Source: Xylophilus sp. GW821-FHT01B05
GTDB taxonomy: Bacteria; Pseudomonadota; Gammaproteobacteria; Burkholderiales; Burkholderiaceae_C
DNA length: 64,000 nt
NCBI GenBank assembly: GCA_038961845.1
Contig: CP152408.1
Span: forward strand, 372,001 to 436,000
Reading direction: 5' to 3'
Positions within the stretch are counted from its first letter, which is position 1, and every line of letters starts with the position of its first letter. The translations under genes and the position numbers were made by a program. Shown piece after piece: positions 51,702 to 60,859 of this stretch. The notes under the pieces are model-generated. The model did no database searches and was not told the origin of the DNA. It saw nothing but the letters and a program-made list of their open reading frames with translations.

Positions 51702-53351
51702 ATGAAGGTTGAAACACTCAAGGGGCAGCCATCCCCACCCACGCGGCTCGACGTGGTCGTGGTCGGCGCCGGCTTTGGCGGCATGTGTGCCGTCTACCGC
51801 TTTCGCGAGATGGGCCTGCGCATCCAGGGCTTCGAGGCGGGTGGAGACTGCGGCGGCGTCTGGTACTGGAACCGCTACCCCGGCGCCCGCGTCGATCTGC
51901 CCAGCATCGACTACAGCTTTTCTTTCTCGCCCGAGGTCGAGCAGGAGTGGACCTGGTCCGAGCAGTTCGCGGCCCAGCCCGAGTTGCTGCGCTACATCAA
52001 CTTCGTGGCTGACCGGCTGGACCTGCGCAAACACATCCAGTTCAACACGCGCGTGACCAGCGCGGTATGGGACGAGGAGCGCAAGCTGTGGACGGTGACC
52101 ACCGATCGCGGCGAGCGCTACGAGGCCACCTACTGCATCATGGCCACCGGCCCGCTGTCTATCCCGAAGGACCCCGAGCTTCCCGGCATAGCGCGCTACA
52201 AGGGCCAGCTCTTTCGCGCCGGCCGCTGGCCGCATGAACCCGTCAGCTTTGCCGGCAAGCGCGTGGGCGTGATCGGCACCGGGTCGACCGGCATCCAGAT
52301 CGTGCAAGAGGTGGGCAAGGAGGCGGGCGAACTGTTCGTGTTCCAGCGCACGCCAAGCTTCACCATGCCGATGCGCAATGAGGCGCTCGACGCCGACTAC
52401 GTGGCAGATGTCAAACGCAACTACGCCGGCATCCGCGAGGCCGCGCGCAACAGCGCGGTCGGCGGTGTGCGGCCCCAGTCCACGCGCGCCTTCTTCAGCG
52501 TGACGCCAAAGCAGCGCCAGCAGTTGCTGGAGGACGCCTGGAAGAACGGCGGCCTGGCCATGCTCGGCACCTTCTCCGACCTGATGACCAACGCCGAGGC
52601 CAACGAGCACGTGGCCGAATTCGTGCGCGGCAAGATCAGCCAAGTCGTGCGCGACCCGGCCACGGCAGAAAAGCTCAAGCCGCGCGGCTACCCCATCTTT
52701 GCGCGCCGCCCCTGCCTGGACAGCAGCTACTACGAGACCTATAACCGGCCCAACGTGCACCTGATGGATTGCATCACCGACCCGCTGGTGGAAATCACCG
52801 AGCGCGGCGTGCGCACACAGGCGGGCGAGGTCGAGCTGGATGTGCTCATCTTCGCCACTGGCTACGACGGGCTGACCGGCGCGCTGCTGGCCTTTGACGT
52901 GGTCGGCCGCGACGGCCGCACGGTGAACGACAAGTGGAAGGACGGCGCGCGCTCGCACCTGGGCCTGATGATGGAAGGCTTCCCCAACCTCTTCATGACC
53001 ACCGGCCCCAACGGCCCGGCCGCGCTGGCCAACATCATCCGCATCAGCGAGCACGATGTCGACTGGATCGCTGCCGCCATGGTGCACATGGAAAAGAACG
53101 GCCTGGCGGCGATAGAGCCCACAGCCCAGGCCGAGCAAGCCTGGATGGACCTGGTCTACGCACTGTCCCAGCGCACGCTGCTGACCAAGGCCAAGACCTG
53201 GTACGTAGGCGCCAACGTCAAGGACAAGCCGCAGGGGCTTACGCTCTTCACCGGCGGCTTCCAGAAGTACCGCGAATATTGCGCTGCAGCGGTGCAGGGC
53301 GGCTACCGGGACTATGTGTTCGAGTACGCGCAAGAGGCCGTTGCGGCCTGA
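51702..53351 (+). CDS. Baeyer-Villiger type flavin monooxygenase
   Basis: 549 residues. FAD Rossmann VVVGAGFGG at 19-27, GGVWYWNRYPGARVDLPSID typical of cyclohexanone/phenylacetone monooxygenases, NADPH Rossmann VIGTGSTG at 190-197. The BVMO fingerprint FxGxxxHxxxWP reads YKGQLFRAGRWP, so the conserved His is Arg172 and the Phe is Tyr. The catalytic-Arg region FARRPCLDSSYYETYNRPNV is intact. Inserts oxygen beside a ketone to give an ester or lactone. ATG 51702 follows AAAGGAGACAG. Probably regulated by the neighbouring IclR protein. Confidence 0.92.
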   Translation: MKVETLKGQPSPPTRLDVVVVGAGFGGMCAVYRFREMGLRIQGFEAGGDCGGVWYWNRYPGARVDLPSIDYSFSFSPEVEQEWTWSEQFAAQPELLRYINFVADRLDLRKHIQFNTRVTSAVWDEERKLWTVTTDRGERYEATYCIMATGPLSIPKDPELPGIARYKGQLFRAGRWPHEPVSFAGKRVGVIGTGSTGIQIVQEVGKEAGELFVFQRTPSFTMPMRNEALDADYVADVKRNYAGIREAARNSAVGGVRPQSTRAFFSVTPKQRQQLLEDAWKNGGLAMLGTFSDLMTNAEANEHVAEFVRGKISQVVRDPATAEKLKPRGYPIFARRPCLDSSYYETYNRPNVHLMDCITDPLVEITERGVRTQAGEVELDVLIFATGYDGLTGALLAFDVVGRDGRTVNDKWKDGARSHLGLMMEGFPNLFMTTGPNGPAALANIIRISEHDVDWIAAAMVHMEKNGLAAIEPTAQAEQAWMDLVYALSQRTLLTKAKTWYVGANVKDKPQGLTLFTGGFQKYREYCAAAVQGGYRDYVFEYAQEAVAA

Positions 53352-53390
53352 TGTTGCGGCCCAGTTCCTCTCGCATCTGATTTTTCAAGG

Positions 53391-53432
53391 CCTGATCCAG
53401 CACGCTGATGTCGTGCCGGTCAGGCTTTTCTT
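53391..53432 (+). terminator. probable terminator after the monooxygenase gene
   Basis: CCTGATCCAGCACG pairs with CGTGCCGGTCAGG (one bulge) around loop CTGATGT, followed by CTTTTCTTC. The rest of the gap to 53734 shows no gene; it should hold the promoter of the second porin. Confidence 0.65.
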
Positions 53433-53734
53433 CATTTGGCGAAGCGGGCAGGGCACCGTTTGCCACTTGGGCCATTTGCTCAGCAGCGGCGCTGTGTCTG
53501 CAAGCTTTTCCCTGCCCAGGTCGCCTGCGCATTTCCTCGTACCTCGGAAATTGCAAGCACCTTCCTAACAAAGAGTGGGCGCGCGCGCAGCCCGGGTTTC
53601 CCCCTGTCTCGAATGCATCACGCTCGGTAACACCCATCTTTACCGTCTGAAACATACCCACTAACCTCCGATGCAAAGACGGTTCCTTCCTTTTTTGGAA
53701 CGCCCGTGCATTTCACCCTCAACTCGGAGACGTT

Positions 53735-54997
53735 ATGAAAAAAATCCATGCGCTGTCGGTAGTGGTTCTCGCCTGCATGTCGTCCGCGGCGATGGCGCAG
53801 GCCACGCTGGGCACAAGCAGTGTCACGATTTACGGCCTGCTCGACCTCGGCATCAACCACATTAGCGGCGCCCCTGGGGGCAGCGTGAACCAGCTGACCA
53901 GCGGCAACATGGAAGGCTCGCGCCTCGGCTTCAAGGGCAGCGAAGACCTGGGCGGCGGCTATCGCGCCATCTTCACGATGGAGTCGCGCCTGGAGGCCGA
54001 CACCGGCACCCTCAGCAATCGGCCGATTTCCGGAGGCCGCCTGCCAGATCGCCTGAGCACCGCCACCTCGCTGGGCCTGCCCGCTGCGCTGCAGCCGGCG
54101 GTCTCCGCCGTGGCCGCGCAGATCGGCACGTCCGTCGGCGTCAACCTGAACAACGGCTTTTTTGACCGCCAGATGTTCGTGGGCCTGGTCACTCCGATCG
54201 GAGCCTTCACGGCAGGCCGCCAGTACACGCCGGGCTACCTGGCCTCCGCCAATTTCGACGTGATGAAAACCGAGTCCAGCCTGGCTCTGGGGCAGTTGGT
54301 GGCGATTCCGGCGTCCTTCGATATCCGGGTCAGCAACTCGCTCCAGTACGGACTGCAGATGGGCGGCCTCTCCGCCACTGCCATGTATGCCGCTGGCGAG
54401 GTGGCCGGCAACACGAGCGCCCGGCGGCTGATGGGCGTCATGGCCATGTACAAGGGCGCCGGCTATTCCTTCGGTGGTGGATACAACACGCGCAACAACG
54501 AACTGGGCGCCAAGTCGCTCACCACGGCCATCGTCGGGGCCACGGTGGATGTCGGGCCAGGCACGCTGTCCGGTCAATATGCGGCCATCAAGGACGACAA
54601 CCCGACCGATCTCTCGACCATCGCTGCCAGCCTGGCGGCCAACCCGGCGACGGCCCCCGTGGCGGGCCTGGTGCAAAACGCCTTCATCCAGGGCTTCAAG
54701 CAGGACGCCCGCCTGTTCCAGATCGGCTATCGCATCACGAGCGGCGTACACAGCGTTGCCGTGGCCTACAACAACATGAACGACCGCCGGCCGTTCAATG
54801 CCGATCGGTACTCCTACGGCGCGGCCTACACCTATCAGCTGTCCAAGCGCACCGACCTCAATGCCGTTCTGACGCACCTTGAAAACAAGAACACGTCGCA
54901 GGATCTGCTGGGCGGCAATGGCTATCTCGGCGGGGTGGCTGCAGCCCCCGGCAAGGACGTCAACAGCCTGACCCTGGCCATTCGTCACCGCTTCTGA
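53735..54997 (+). CDS. Bordetella/Neisseria-type outer membrane porin
   Basis: 420 residues with a classic signal MKKIHALSVVVLACMSSAAM ending AMA-Q. Porin_4 blocks SSVTIYGLLDLGINHIS, GSRLGFKGSEDLGGGYRAIF and RDxF-like FDRQMFVGLVTPIG. An extra Ala/Leu-rich loop at about 110-130 is unlike the first porin. Ends TLAIRHRF with C-terminal Phe. ATG follows CTCGGAGACGTT. Not a close copy of the porin at 48562. Confidence 0.92.
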   Translation: MKKIHALSVVVLACMSSAAMAQATLGTSSVTIYGLLDLGINHISGAPGGSVNQLTSGNMEGSRLGFKGSEDLGGGYRAIFTMESRLEADTGTLSNRPISGGRLPDRLSTATSLGLPAALQPAVSAVAAQIGTSVGVNLNNGFFDRQMFVGLVTPIGAFTAGRQYTPGYLASANFDVMKTESSLALGQLVAIPASFDIRVSNSLQYGLQMGGLSATAMYAAGEVAGNTSARRLMGVMAMYKGAGYSFGGGYNTRNNELGAKSLTTAIVGATVDVGPGTLSGQYAAIKDDNPTDLSTIAASLAANPATAPVAGLVQNAFIQGFKQDARLFQIGYRITSGVHSVAVAYNNMNDRRPFNADRYSYGAAYTYQLSKRTDLNAVLTHLENKNTSQDLLGGNGYLGGVAAAPGKDVNSLTLAIRHRF

Positions 54998-55007
54998 TGC
55001 GCCGCCT

Positions 55008-55036
55008 GGGCCGATTGATCGCCCATTGATCGGCCC
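55008..55036. terminator. hairpin between convergent porin and SDR genes
   Basis: GGGCCGAT / ATCGGCCC (55008-55015 and 55029-55036). No T-run on either side, so a weak or factor-assisted bidirectional terminator. Confidence 0.45.
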
Positions 55037-55045
55037 GCGAAGGCT

Positions 55046-55834
55046 CTAGACGGCCAGCGTGCCGCCATCCACCGGCAAGGTCACGCCGTTCACAAAGCTC
55101 GCCAGGCCCGAGGCCAGGAACACCGCCGGGCCGGCCAGTTCGTGCGGCTGGCCCAGGCGGCCGGCGGGGATGCGCTGCATGAAGCGGGCGAGGCGGGCCG
55201 GGTCGGTGCGGGTGGCTTCGGTCATGGGCGTGTCGATCACGCCGGGGGCCAGCGCGTTGACGCGGATGCCGTCGGGCGCCAGGTCCAGCGCCAGGGTCTG
55301 CGTGAGCATCTTCACCGCGGCCTTGGAGGCGGAGTAGCCCAACGCGCCGCCCTGGGCGATAAAGGCCGCGCCCGAGGCGATGTTGACGATGCAGCCGCGC
55401 GTACGCCGCAGCGCCGGCATCCAGGCGTGGACGGTGTTGAACACGCCGAACAGGTTCACGTCCATGGTGCGGTGCAGGTTCTCTTGCGCGCGCGGGCTGT
55501 CCATGCCTTCGCGGATGATGACGCCGGCGTTGTTCACCAGGGTGTCGATATCGCCAGCCGTGTCCTGCATCGCGGCGGCCAGCGCCAGGCAGGCCTCGGC
55601 ATCCGACACATCGAGCGCGTAGGCCCAGCCTTGGACGCCAGCGGCGCGCACGGCGGCCAGGGTGTCGGCGCAGCGCTCGCTGCTGATGTCCGTCACGATC
55701 ACGCGCGCGCCGGCCTCGGCATAGGCCGTGGCAATCGCGCGGCCTATGCCGCTGGCGGCGCCGGTTACCAGTGCCAGCCGGCCGGCGAGCAGGCCGGGCG
55801 TTGCGGGCCAGCTGGGGGGAAGGTCATGGGGCAT
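55046..55834 (-). CDS. SDR family oxidoreductase
   Basis: 262 residues from ATG 55834 (MPHDLPPSWPATPG), preceded on its strand by GAGGAG. TGAASGIG loop near 25-32, Asp after strand two (VIVTDIS) suggests NAD, NNAGV, Ser in NIASGAAF and YSASK. Ends GGTLAV. Last gene of the long leftward operon, 11 bases after the LivM-like gene. Probably oxidises an alcohol intermediate. Confidence 0.88.
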   Translation of the reverse strand: MPHDLPPSWPATPGLLAGRLALVTGAASGIGRAIATAYAEAGARVIVTDISSERCADTLAAVRAAGVQGWAYALDVSDAEACLALAAAMQDTAGDIDTLVNNAGVIIREGMDSPRAQENLHRTMDVNLFGVFNTVHAWMPALRRTRGCIVNIASGAAFIAQGGALGYSASKAAVKMLTQTLALDLAPDGIRVNALAPGVIDTPMTEATRTDPARLARFMQRIPAGRLGQPHELAGPAVFLASGLASFVNGVTLPVDGGTLAV

Positions 55835-55845
55835 CGGGAAACTCC

Positions 55846-56790
55846 TCAAGCCGCCGGCCTGCGGCTGGCGATATAGGCATAGAACTGGCCGACGATGCCC
55901 TTGCGGAACAGCATCACCACCAGCACGAAGACGGCGCCCTGGATGATCAGCACCCATTCGGCAAAAGAGGCAAGGTAGTTCTCCATCGACACGATGACGA
56001 TGGACCCGATCACCGGCCCCAGCAGCGTCTGCATGCCGCCCACGATGCAGATCAGCAGCGCCTCGCCCGAGGTCGCCCAGTGCACGTCGGTGAGCGTGGC
56101 CAGCTGGAACACCAGCACCTTGAGCGAGCCCGCCAGGCCGGCGAGCGCGGCCGACAGCACAAAGGCCAGCAGCTTGTAGCGCAGCACGCGGTAGCCGAGC
56201 GACTGGGCGCGCGGCTCGTTGTCGCGGATGGCGCGCAGCACCTGGCCGAAGGGCGAGTGCACCACGCGGTAGATCAGCCAGAAGCCCAGGCCCACCATCA
56301 CGGCGACAAAGTAGTACAGCGCCATGTCGTTGTGCAGCGGGATCAGGCCCAGCACCAGGGGGCGCGGCACGTCCTGGATGCCGTCTTCGCCGCCCGTGAA
56401 AGGCATGCGCAGCGCAATGAAATACACCAGTTGCGCGAAGGCCAGCGTGATCATCGAGAAGTAAATGCCCTGACGCCGGATCGCCAGCAGGCCGGTGAGC
56501 AAGCCTATGGCGGCGGCCACGCCCACGCCCGCCAGAATGCCGGCCGCCCCATCCCAGCCCCAGACCTTGACCGCATGCGCGGTGACATAGCCGGCGGCGC
56601 CGTAGAACATTGCATGCCCGAAGGACAGCAGTCCGATGTAGCCGACCAGCAGGTTGACGGATGCCGCCAGCAGCGCGAAGCACATCAGCTTCATCAGGAA
56701 CAGCGGGTAGGCCACAAAGGGCGCGACTGCCACCGCCGCAATGGCGAGCAGCAGCAGGACAAGGTTGGTGCGGGGGCTCAGGAAATGCAT
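55846..56790 (-). CDS. livM: Liv-type ABC transporter permease LivM
   Basis: 314 residues, about nine membrane spans. LivM marks: YIGLLSFGHAMFYGAAGYVT, AIRRQGIYFSMITLAFAQ and AIRDNEPRAQSLGY. Inner membrane, partner of the LivH-like protein encoded 10 bases upstream. Associated genes suggest a carboxylate or aromatic/alicyclic acid rather than a branched-chain amino acid (inference). Confidence 0.9.
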   Translation of the reverse strand: MHFLSPRTNLVLLLLAIAAVAVAPFVAYPLFLMKLMCFALLAASVNLLVGYIGLLSFGHAMFYGAAGYVTAHAVKVWGWDGAAGILAGVGVAAAIGLLTGLLAIRRQGIYFSMITLAFAQLVYFIALRMPFTGGEDGIQDVPRPLVLGLIPLHNDMALYYFVAVMVGLGFWLIYRVVHSPFGQVLRAIRDNEPRAQSLGYRVLRYKLLAFVLSAALAGLAGSLKVLVFQLATLTDVHWATSGEALLICIVGGMQTLLGPVIGSIVIVSMENYLASFAEWVLIIQGAVFVLVVMLFRKGIVGQFYAYIASRRPAA

Positions 56791-56800
56791 GGCAGGTGTC

Positions 56801-57682
56801 CTAGTGGGCGTGGCCGAAGAGCCCGTGCGGGCGCACGGCCAGCACCAGGATCATCACGACGAAGATCACGACGCCCGCGCCGTCCGGGTACAGCAGCTTG
56901 GTCAGTCCCTCGATCGCGCCCAGGCCGAAGCCGGTGACGATCGAGCCGAGGATCGAGCCCATGCCACCGATCACCACCACCGCGAACACCACGATGATCA
57001 GGTTGGAGCCCATCAGCGGGCTGACCTGGTAGATGGGGGCGGCCATCACGCCGCTCAGACCGGCCAGGCCCACGCCCAGGCCGTAGGTCAGCATCAGCAT
57101 GCGTGGCACGTTGATGCCGAAGGTGCGCACCAGCGGCGTGTTCTCGTTGGCCGCGCGCAGGTAGGCGCCGAGCTTGGTCTTCTCGATGAAGAACCAGGTG
57201 CCCAGGCATACCGCCAGCGCCGCCAGGATCACCCAGATGCGGTAGAGCGGCAGAAATGTCACGCCCACATCCAGCCCACCACTGAGCGGGTTGGGATAGG
57301 GCTGGCCGCTGACGCCGAACTGCCGGCGAAAGCCGCCCTCCATCAGCAGCGCCACGCCAAAGGTCAGCAGCAGTGCATAGACATGGTCCAGCGCATACAG
57401 GCGTCGCAGCAGCAGCCGCTCGAACGTCAGGCCAAAGGCGGCGACCACCAGCGGTGCAATCAGCAGTGCCGGCCAGTAGCCGATGCCAAAGTACTCCAGC
57501 AGGCCCCAGGCGACGAAGGCGCCCAGCATGTACTGGGCACCGTGCGCAAAGTTCACCACATGCAGCAGGCCGAAGATGATCGACAGGCCCAGGCTCATCA
57601 GCGCGTAGAAAGAGCCGTTGATCAGCCCCACCATCAACTGGCCGATCAGCGCCGCCCAGGGGATTCCGAAAAAGCTGTCCAT
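56801..57682 (-). CDS. livH: Liv-type ABC transporter permease LivH
   Basis: 293 residues from ATG 57682 (MDSFFGIPWAALIGQLMVGL). LivH signature LGLSIIFGLLHVVNFAHGAQ near 32-51 and GGMGSILGSIVTGFGLGAIE. About eight membrane spans. Follows the LivF-like gene by 19 bases; the gap to livM is 10 bases. Confidence 0.92.
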   Translation of the reverse strand: MDSFFGIPWAALIGQLMVGLINGSFYALMSLGLSIIFGLLHVVNFAHGAQYMLGAFVAWGLLEYFGIGYWPALLIAPLVVAAFGLTFERLLLRRLYALDHVYALLLTFGVALLMEGGFRRQFGVSGQPYPNPLSGGLDVGVTFLPLYRIWVILAALAVCLGTWFFIEKTKLGAYLRAANENTPLVRTFGINVPRMLMLTYGLGVGLAGLSGVMAAPIYQVSPLMGSNLIIVVFAVVVIGGMGSILGSIVTGFGLGAIEGLTKLLYPDGAGVVIFVVMILVLAVRPHGLFGHAH

Positions 57683-57701
57683 AACAATCCTGTGGGCGCG
57701 T

Positions 57702-58418
57702 TCAAAGACCCAGCAGGGCTTCGACCTGGGCGCGCTGGGTGTCAAGTTCGTCACGGCGGAAGTGGCCGGCCACCTGGCCTTCCTCGATGACGTAGAAGCG
57801 GTCGGCCAGCGCCGAGGCAAAGCGGAAGTTCTGCTCCACCATCAGCACCGTGAAGCCGCGCTGGCGCAGCAGGCCTATCGTCTGGCCGATCTTCTCGACG
57901 ATCACCGGGGCCAGGCCTTCGGTGGGCTCGTCGAGCAGCAACAGCTTGGCGCCCGTGCGCAGGATGCGGGCAATGGCCAGCATCTGCTGCTCGCCGCCCG
58001 ACAGGCGCGTGCCCGGGCTCTTGCGGCGCTGCTGCAGGTTGGGAAACAGCTGGTAGATCTCGGCCACGCTGAGCCCGCCCGGGTGTAGCACGGGCGGCAG
58101 CAGCAGGTTTTCTTCCGTGGTCAGGCTGGCGAAGATGCCGCGCTCTTCCGGGCAATAGGCCACGCCCAGTTTGGCGATGGCCTCGGGCGGCAGGCCCTCT
58201 GTTGCTTTGCCTTGCAGCTGGATCTGCCCTTCGCGGCGGCCCAGCAGCCCGACGATGGCGCGCAGCGTGGTGGTCTTGCCGGCGCCGTTGCGGCCCAGCA
58301 GGCAGACCACCTCGCCCTCGCGCACTTCCAGGTCGATGCGGTGCAGCGCCAGGGTCTCGCCGTACCAGGCGCGCAGGCCGGCCACCTGCAGCATGGGGCG
58401 CGTGTTGGCATCAGCCAT
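57702..58418 (-). CDS. livF: Liv-type ABC transporter ATPase LivF
   Basis: 238 residues from ATG 58418, which overlaps the livG end by eight bases. Walker A GRNGAGKTTTLR, GVAYCPEERGIFASLTTEEN, signature LSGGEQQMLAIAR and Walker B LLLLDEPTEGLAPV. The PEERGIF block marks LivF. Cytoplasmic. Confidence 0.93.
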   Translation of the reverse strand: MADANTRPMLQVAGLRAWYGETLALHRIDLEVREGEVVCLLGRNGAGKTTTLRAIVGLLGRREGQIQLQGKATEGLPPEAIAKLGVAYCPEERGIFASLTTEENLLLPPVLHPGGLSVAEIYQLFPNLQQRRKSPGTRLSGGEQQMLAIARILRTGAKLLLLDEPTEGLAPVIVEKIGQTIGLLRQRGFTVLMVEQNFRFASALADRFYVIEEGQVAGHFRRDELDTQRAQVEALLGL

Positions 58419-59169
58419 GGGCAGCCCCGCCAACGTAAGCCTCGATCACCCGCGCATCGCGCGAGACCTCGTCATAGCTGCCCTCGGCCAGCACCTGGCC
58501 GGCCTGCAGCACGGTGACGCGGTCGCACAGCTCGGCGATCACCTTCATGTTGTGTTCCACCATCAGCACCGTGCGGCCTTGGGCCACGGTGCGGATCAGC
58601 TCCATCACCGGGGCGATGTCTTCATGGCCCAGGCCGGCCATGGGCTCGTCGAGCAGGATCATCTCGGGCTCCAGCGCGATCGTGGTGGCCAGCTCCAGCG
58701 CGCGCTTGCGGCCGTAGGGCAGCTCGCCGGCCAGCGTGTCGCGCCAGCGCTCCAGGCCGACGCGGCCGAGCAGCTCCATGGCGCGCTCGTTCAGGCGTTG
58801 CAGCACGCGTGCGTTGCGCCAGAAGGCAAAGCTGCCGCCGGCCTTTTTCTGCAGCGCCACGCGCACGTTCTCCAGCACCGTCATCTGGCCAAACACGGCC
58901 GAGATCTGGAACGAGCGCACCAGCCCGGCCATGGCAACCGATGCCGGGTCGCTGCGCGAGATGTCTTGCCCGTTGAAGAACACATGGCCGGCGCTGGGCC
59001 GCAAAAAGGTGGTGAGCAGGTTGAAGCAGGTGGTCTTGCCGGCGCCGTTGGGGCCTATCAGCGCATGCACCGAATGCCGGCGCACGCGCAGGTCTACGTC
59101 TTTCACGGCATAGAAGCCGCTGAACTGCCGGCTCAGGCCGCGGGCTTCCAGGATGGGGGCGTTGTCCAT
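58411..59169 (-). CDS. livG: Liv-type ABC transporter ATPase LivG
   Basis: 252 residues. Walker A GPNGAGKTTCFNLL, LVRSFQISAVFGQMTVLENV, signature LPYGRKRALELATTIA in place of LSGGQ (normal for LivG), Walker B ILLDEPMAGLGHED and VEHNMKVI. Starts 13 bases after the SDR stop. Acts as heterodimer with LivF. Confidence 0.93.
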   Translation of the reverse strand: MDNAPILEARGLSRQFSGFYAVKDVDLRVRRHSVHALIGPNGAGKTTCFNLLTTFLRPSAGHVFFNGQDISRSDPASVAMAGLVRSFQISAVFGQMTVLENVRVALQKKAGGSFAFWRNARVLQRLNERAMELLGRVGLERWRDTLAGELPYGRKRALELATTIALEPEMILLDEPMAGLGHEDIAPVMELIRTVAQGRTVLMVEHNMKVIAELCDRVTVLQAGQVLAEGSYDEVSRDARVIEAYVGGAAHG

Positions 59170-59182
59170 GGGGCTTGCGGCT

Positions 59183-59935
59183 TTAGAGGAAGGCGTGGGT
59201 CACGCCGCCGTCCACCAGCAGCGATTCGCCGGTGATGAAGCTGGCCTCGTCCGATGCCAAAAAGCAGGCGGCCCGCGCGATGTCCTCCACCGTGCCCAGG
59301 CGCTTCAGCGGCGTCTTGGCGATGCGGATCGCCGCCTTCTCGGGGTCGACGTTGATCTTCACGCCCTCGGTCGCCACCGAGCCCGGGCAGATCGAGTTGA
59401 CGCGGATGCCGAGCGGGCCCAGGTCCACCGCGGCCGAACGACTCAGGCCCAGCACGCCAGATTTCACGCCGCAGTACAGCATGCCTTCGGGCAGGCCCAA
59501 AAAGGCGGCGGATGAGGCGATGTTGACGATGCTGCCGCCGGCCTCCATGGCCGCAGAGCCCACCTGTATGCCCCAGACGATGGAGTTGAAGCCGGTGCCC
59601 ACCATGCGCTCCAGCATCTCGGGCGTGATGTCCTGGATAGCACCGTAGCGCACCCAGATCGCGTTGTTGACCAGCACGTCGAAGCGGCCGTGTTGCTCCT
59701 TCATGGCCGACACCGCGTGGCTGAAGGTGGCGCGCTGGGCCACGTCGCCGCCAAAGGCCATGGCGCGCCCGCCCTGGGCCACTATGGCGGCGGCGACCTC
59801 CTGTGCCAGGTCTTCCGACCGGTCCAGCACGCCGACGATGGCGCCCTCTGCCGCCATGGCCAGGGCGATGCCGCGGCCTATGCCGCGTGCGCCGCCGGTG
59901 ATGAGTGCTACCTTGCCTTCGAAACGCCGGGTCAT
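59183..59935 (-). CDS. SDR family oxidoreductase
   Basis: 250 residues. TGGARGIG loop at 14-21, VLVNNAIWV, Ser in NIASSAAF, catalytic Tyr/Lys in YCGVK. ATG overlaps the upstream stop (ATGA). C-terminal GGVTHAFL. Likely another alcohol or hydroxyacyl dehydrogenase of the operon; three SDR genes lie within 10 kb here, each with a different cofactor-loop context. Confidence 0.88.
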   Translation of the reverse strand: MTRRFEGKVALITGGARGIGRGIALAMAAEGAIVGVLDRSEDLAQEVAAAIVAQGGRAMAFGGDVAQRATFSHAVSAMKEQHGRFDVLVNNAIWVRYGAIQDITPEMLERMVGTGFNSIVWGIQVGSAAMEAGGSIVNIASSAAFLGLPEGMLYCGVKSGVLGLSRSAAVDLGPLGIRVNSICPGSVATEGVKINVDPEKAAIRIAKTPLKRLGTVEDIARAACFLASDEASFITGESLLVDGGVTHAFL

Positions 59936-60849
59936 GCTGAAACCTTTGGGGAGCTGGAGGGGGATGAAAGGCGAAGGTCGTCAAAGCGCGCCTCCGCTAT
60001 GCCGCGCACGCCGGTGCCGCGCACCACGAACACGGCACCTGCGTCCGGGTGATCTGAGCGCAGCAGGTTGCCGCTGTTGCGGATGGAGGTCAGGTAGATG
60101 GTGTCGAGCTCCGGCCCGCCAAAGCAGGGGCAGGTGATGTAGCTGTCCTTGGCAAACTGGATGCTGCGCTCCAGCGTGCCGTCGGGCCTGAAGCGTGCGA
60201 GCTGCCCGACCAGCACCAGCGCCACCCAGATGCAGCCTTCGGCATCGACCGTTGCGCCATCGGGCGCGGAACCGTAGGGCGCGGTGTCGACCAGCACTTC
60301 GCTCGGCCCGACCTGGCCTGTGGCCGGGTCGTAGGGGTAGCGGCGGATCTTGCGCTCCATGCTGTCGGCAAAGTAGAGCCAGCGGCCGTCCGGGCTGAAG
60401 CAGGTGGCGTTGGCCAGCTGTATGCCGCGGTCCAGAGTGTTCACCTGGCCTTGGGGCGTGAGCTGGTACAGCTCGCCCTCGGGCTCATGCCGGCCCATGG
60501 TCATGGAGCCGACGATGAAGCGGCCGGCGCGGTCGGTGCGGCCATCGTTCAGGCGCATCTGCTCGGCCTGGTGCTGCACGCCTGCGCCCAGCGCGGTGAG
60601 GGCGCCGGTGTTGGTGTCCAGCAAATGAAAGTCGTGCTCCAGCGCCAGCAGCAGCCGGCCGCTTTCGCACAGCGCGATGGAGCCAATGTGCGCCGGCGCC
60701 GCCCACTCGGCATAGGCGCCGCTGGCCGGGTGCAGGCGCCGCACCAACTGGCTGCGGCCGTCGATCCAGTAGAGCGACTGGCTGCGCACGTCCCACAAGG
60801 GGCATTCGCCGAGCAGGTCGCGCTGCGGGGCCAGGATGTCGATTTGCAT
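59932..60849 (-). CDS. SMP-30/gluconolactonase-like lactonase
   Basis: 305 residues from ATG 60849 (MQIDILAPQRDLLGECPLWD). Six-bladed propeller with metal-site Glu in LGECPLW and Asn/Asp in QMRLNDGRTDRAGRF and PDGATVDAEGCIW. These enzymes open sugar or other lactones. A lactone made by a Baeyer-Villiger reaction (gene at 51702) would be a fitting substrate, though it lies outside this operon. Ends overlapping the SDR start by four bases. Confidence 0.88.
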   Translation of the reverse strand: MQIDILAPQRDLLGECPLWDVRSQSLYWIDGRSQLVRRLHPASGAYAEWAAPAHIGSIALCESGRLLLALEHDFHLLDTNTGALTALGAGVQHQAEQMRLNDGRTDRAGRFIVGSMTMGRHEPEGELYQLTPQGQVNTLDRGIQLANATCFSPDGRWLYFADSMERKIRRYPYDPATGQVGPSEVLVDTAPYGSAPDGATVDAEGCIWVALVLVGQLARFRPDGTLERSIQFAKDSYITCPCFGGPELDTIYLTSIRNSGNLLRSDHPDAGAVFVVRGTGVRGIAEARFDDLRLSSPSSSPKVSA

Positions 60850-60859
60850 GTCTGCTTCC

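Noticed and set aside
53248..53676. 142-residue minus-strand frame in the gap before the second porin
   Set aside because: Overlaps the monooxygenase end and the terminator; no family resemblance and poor codon pattern.
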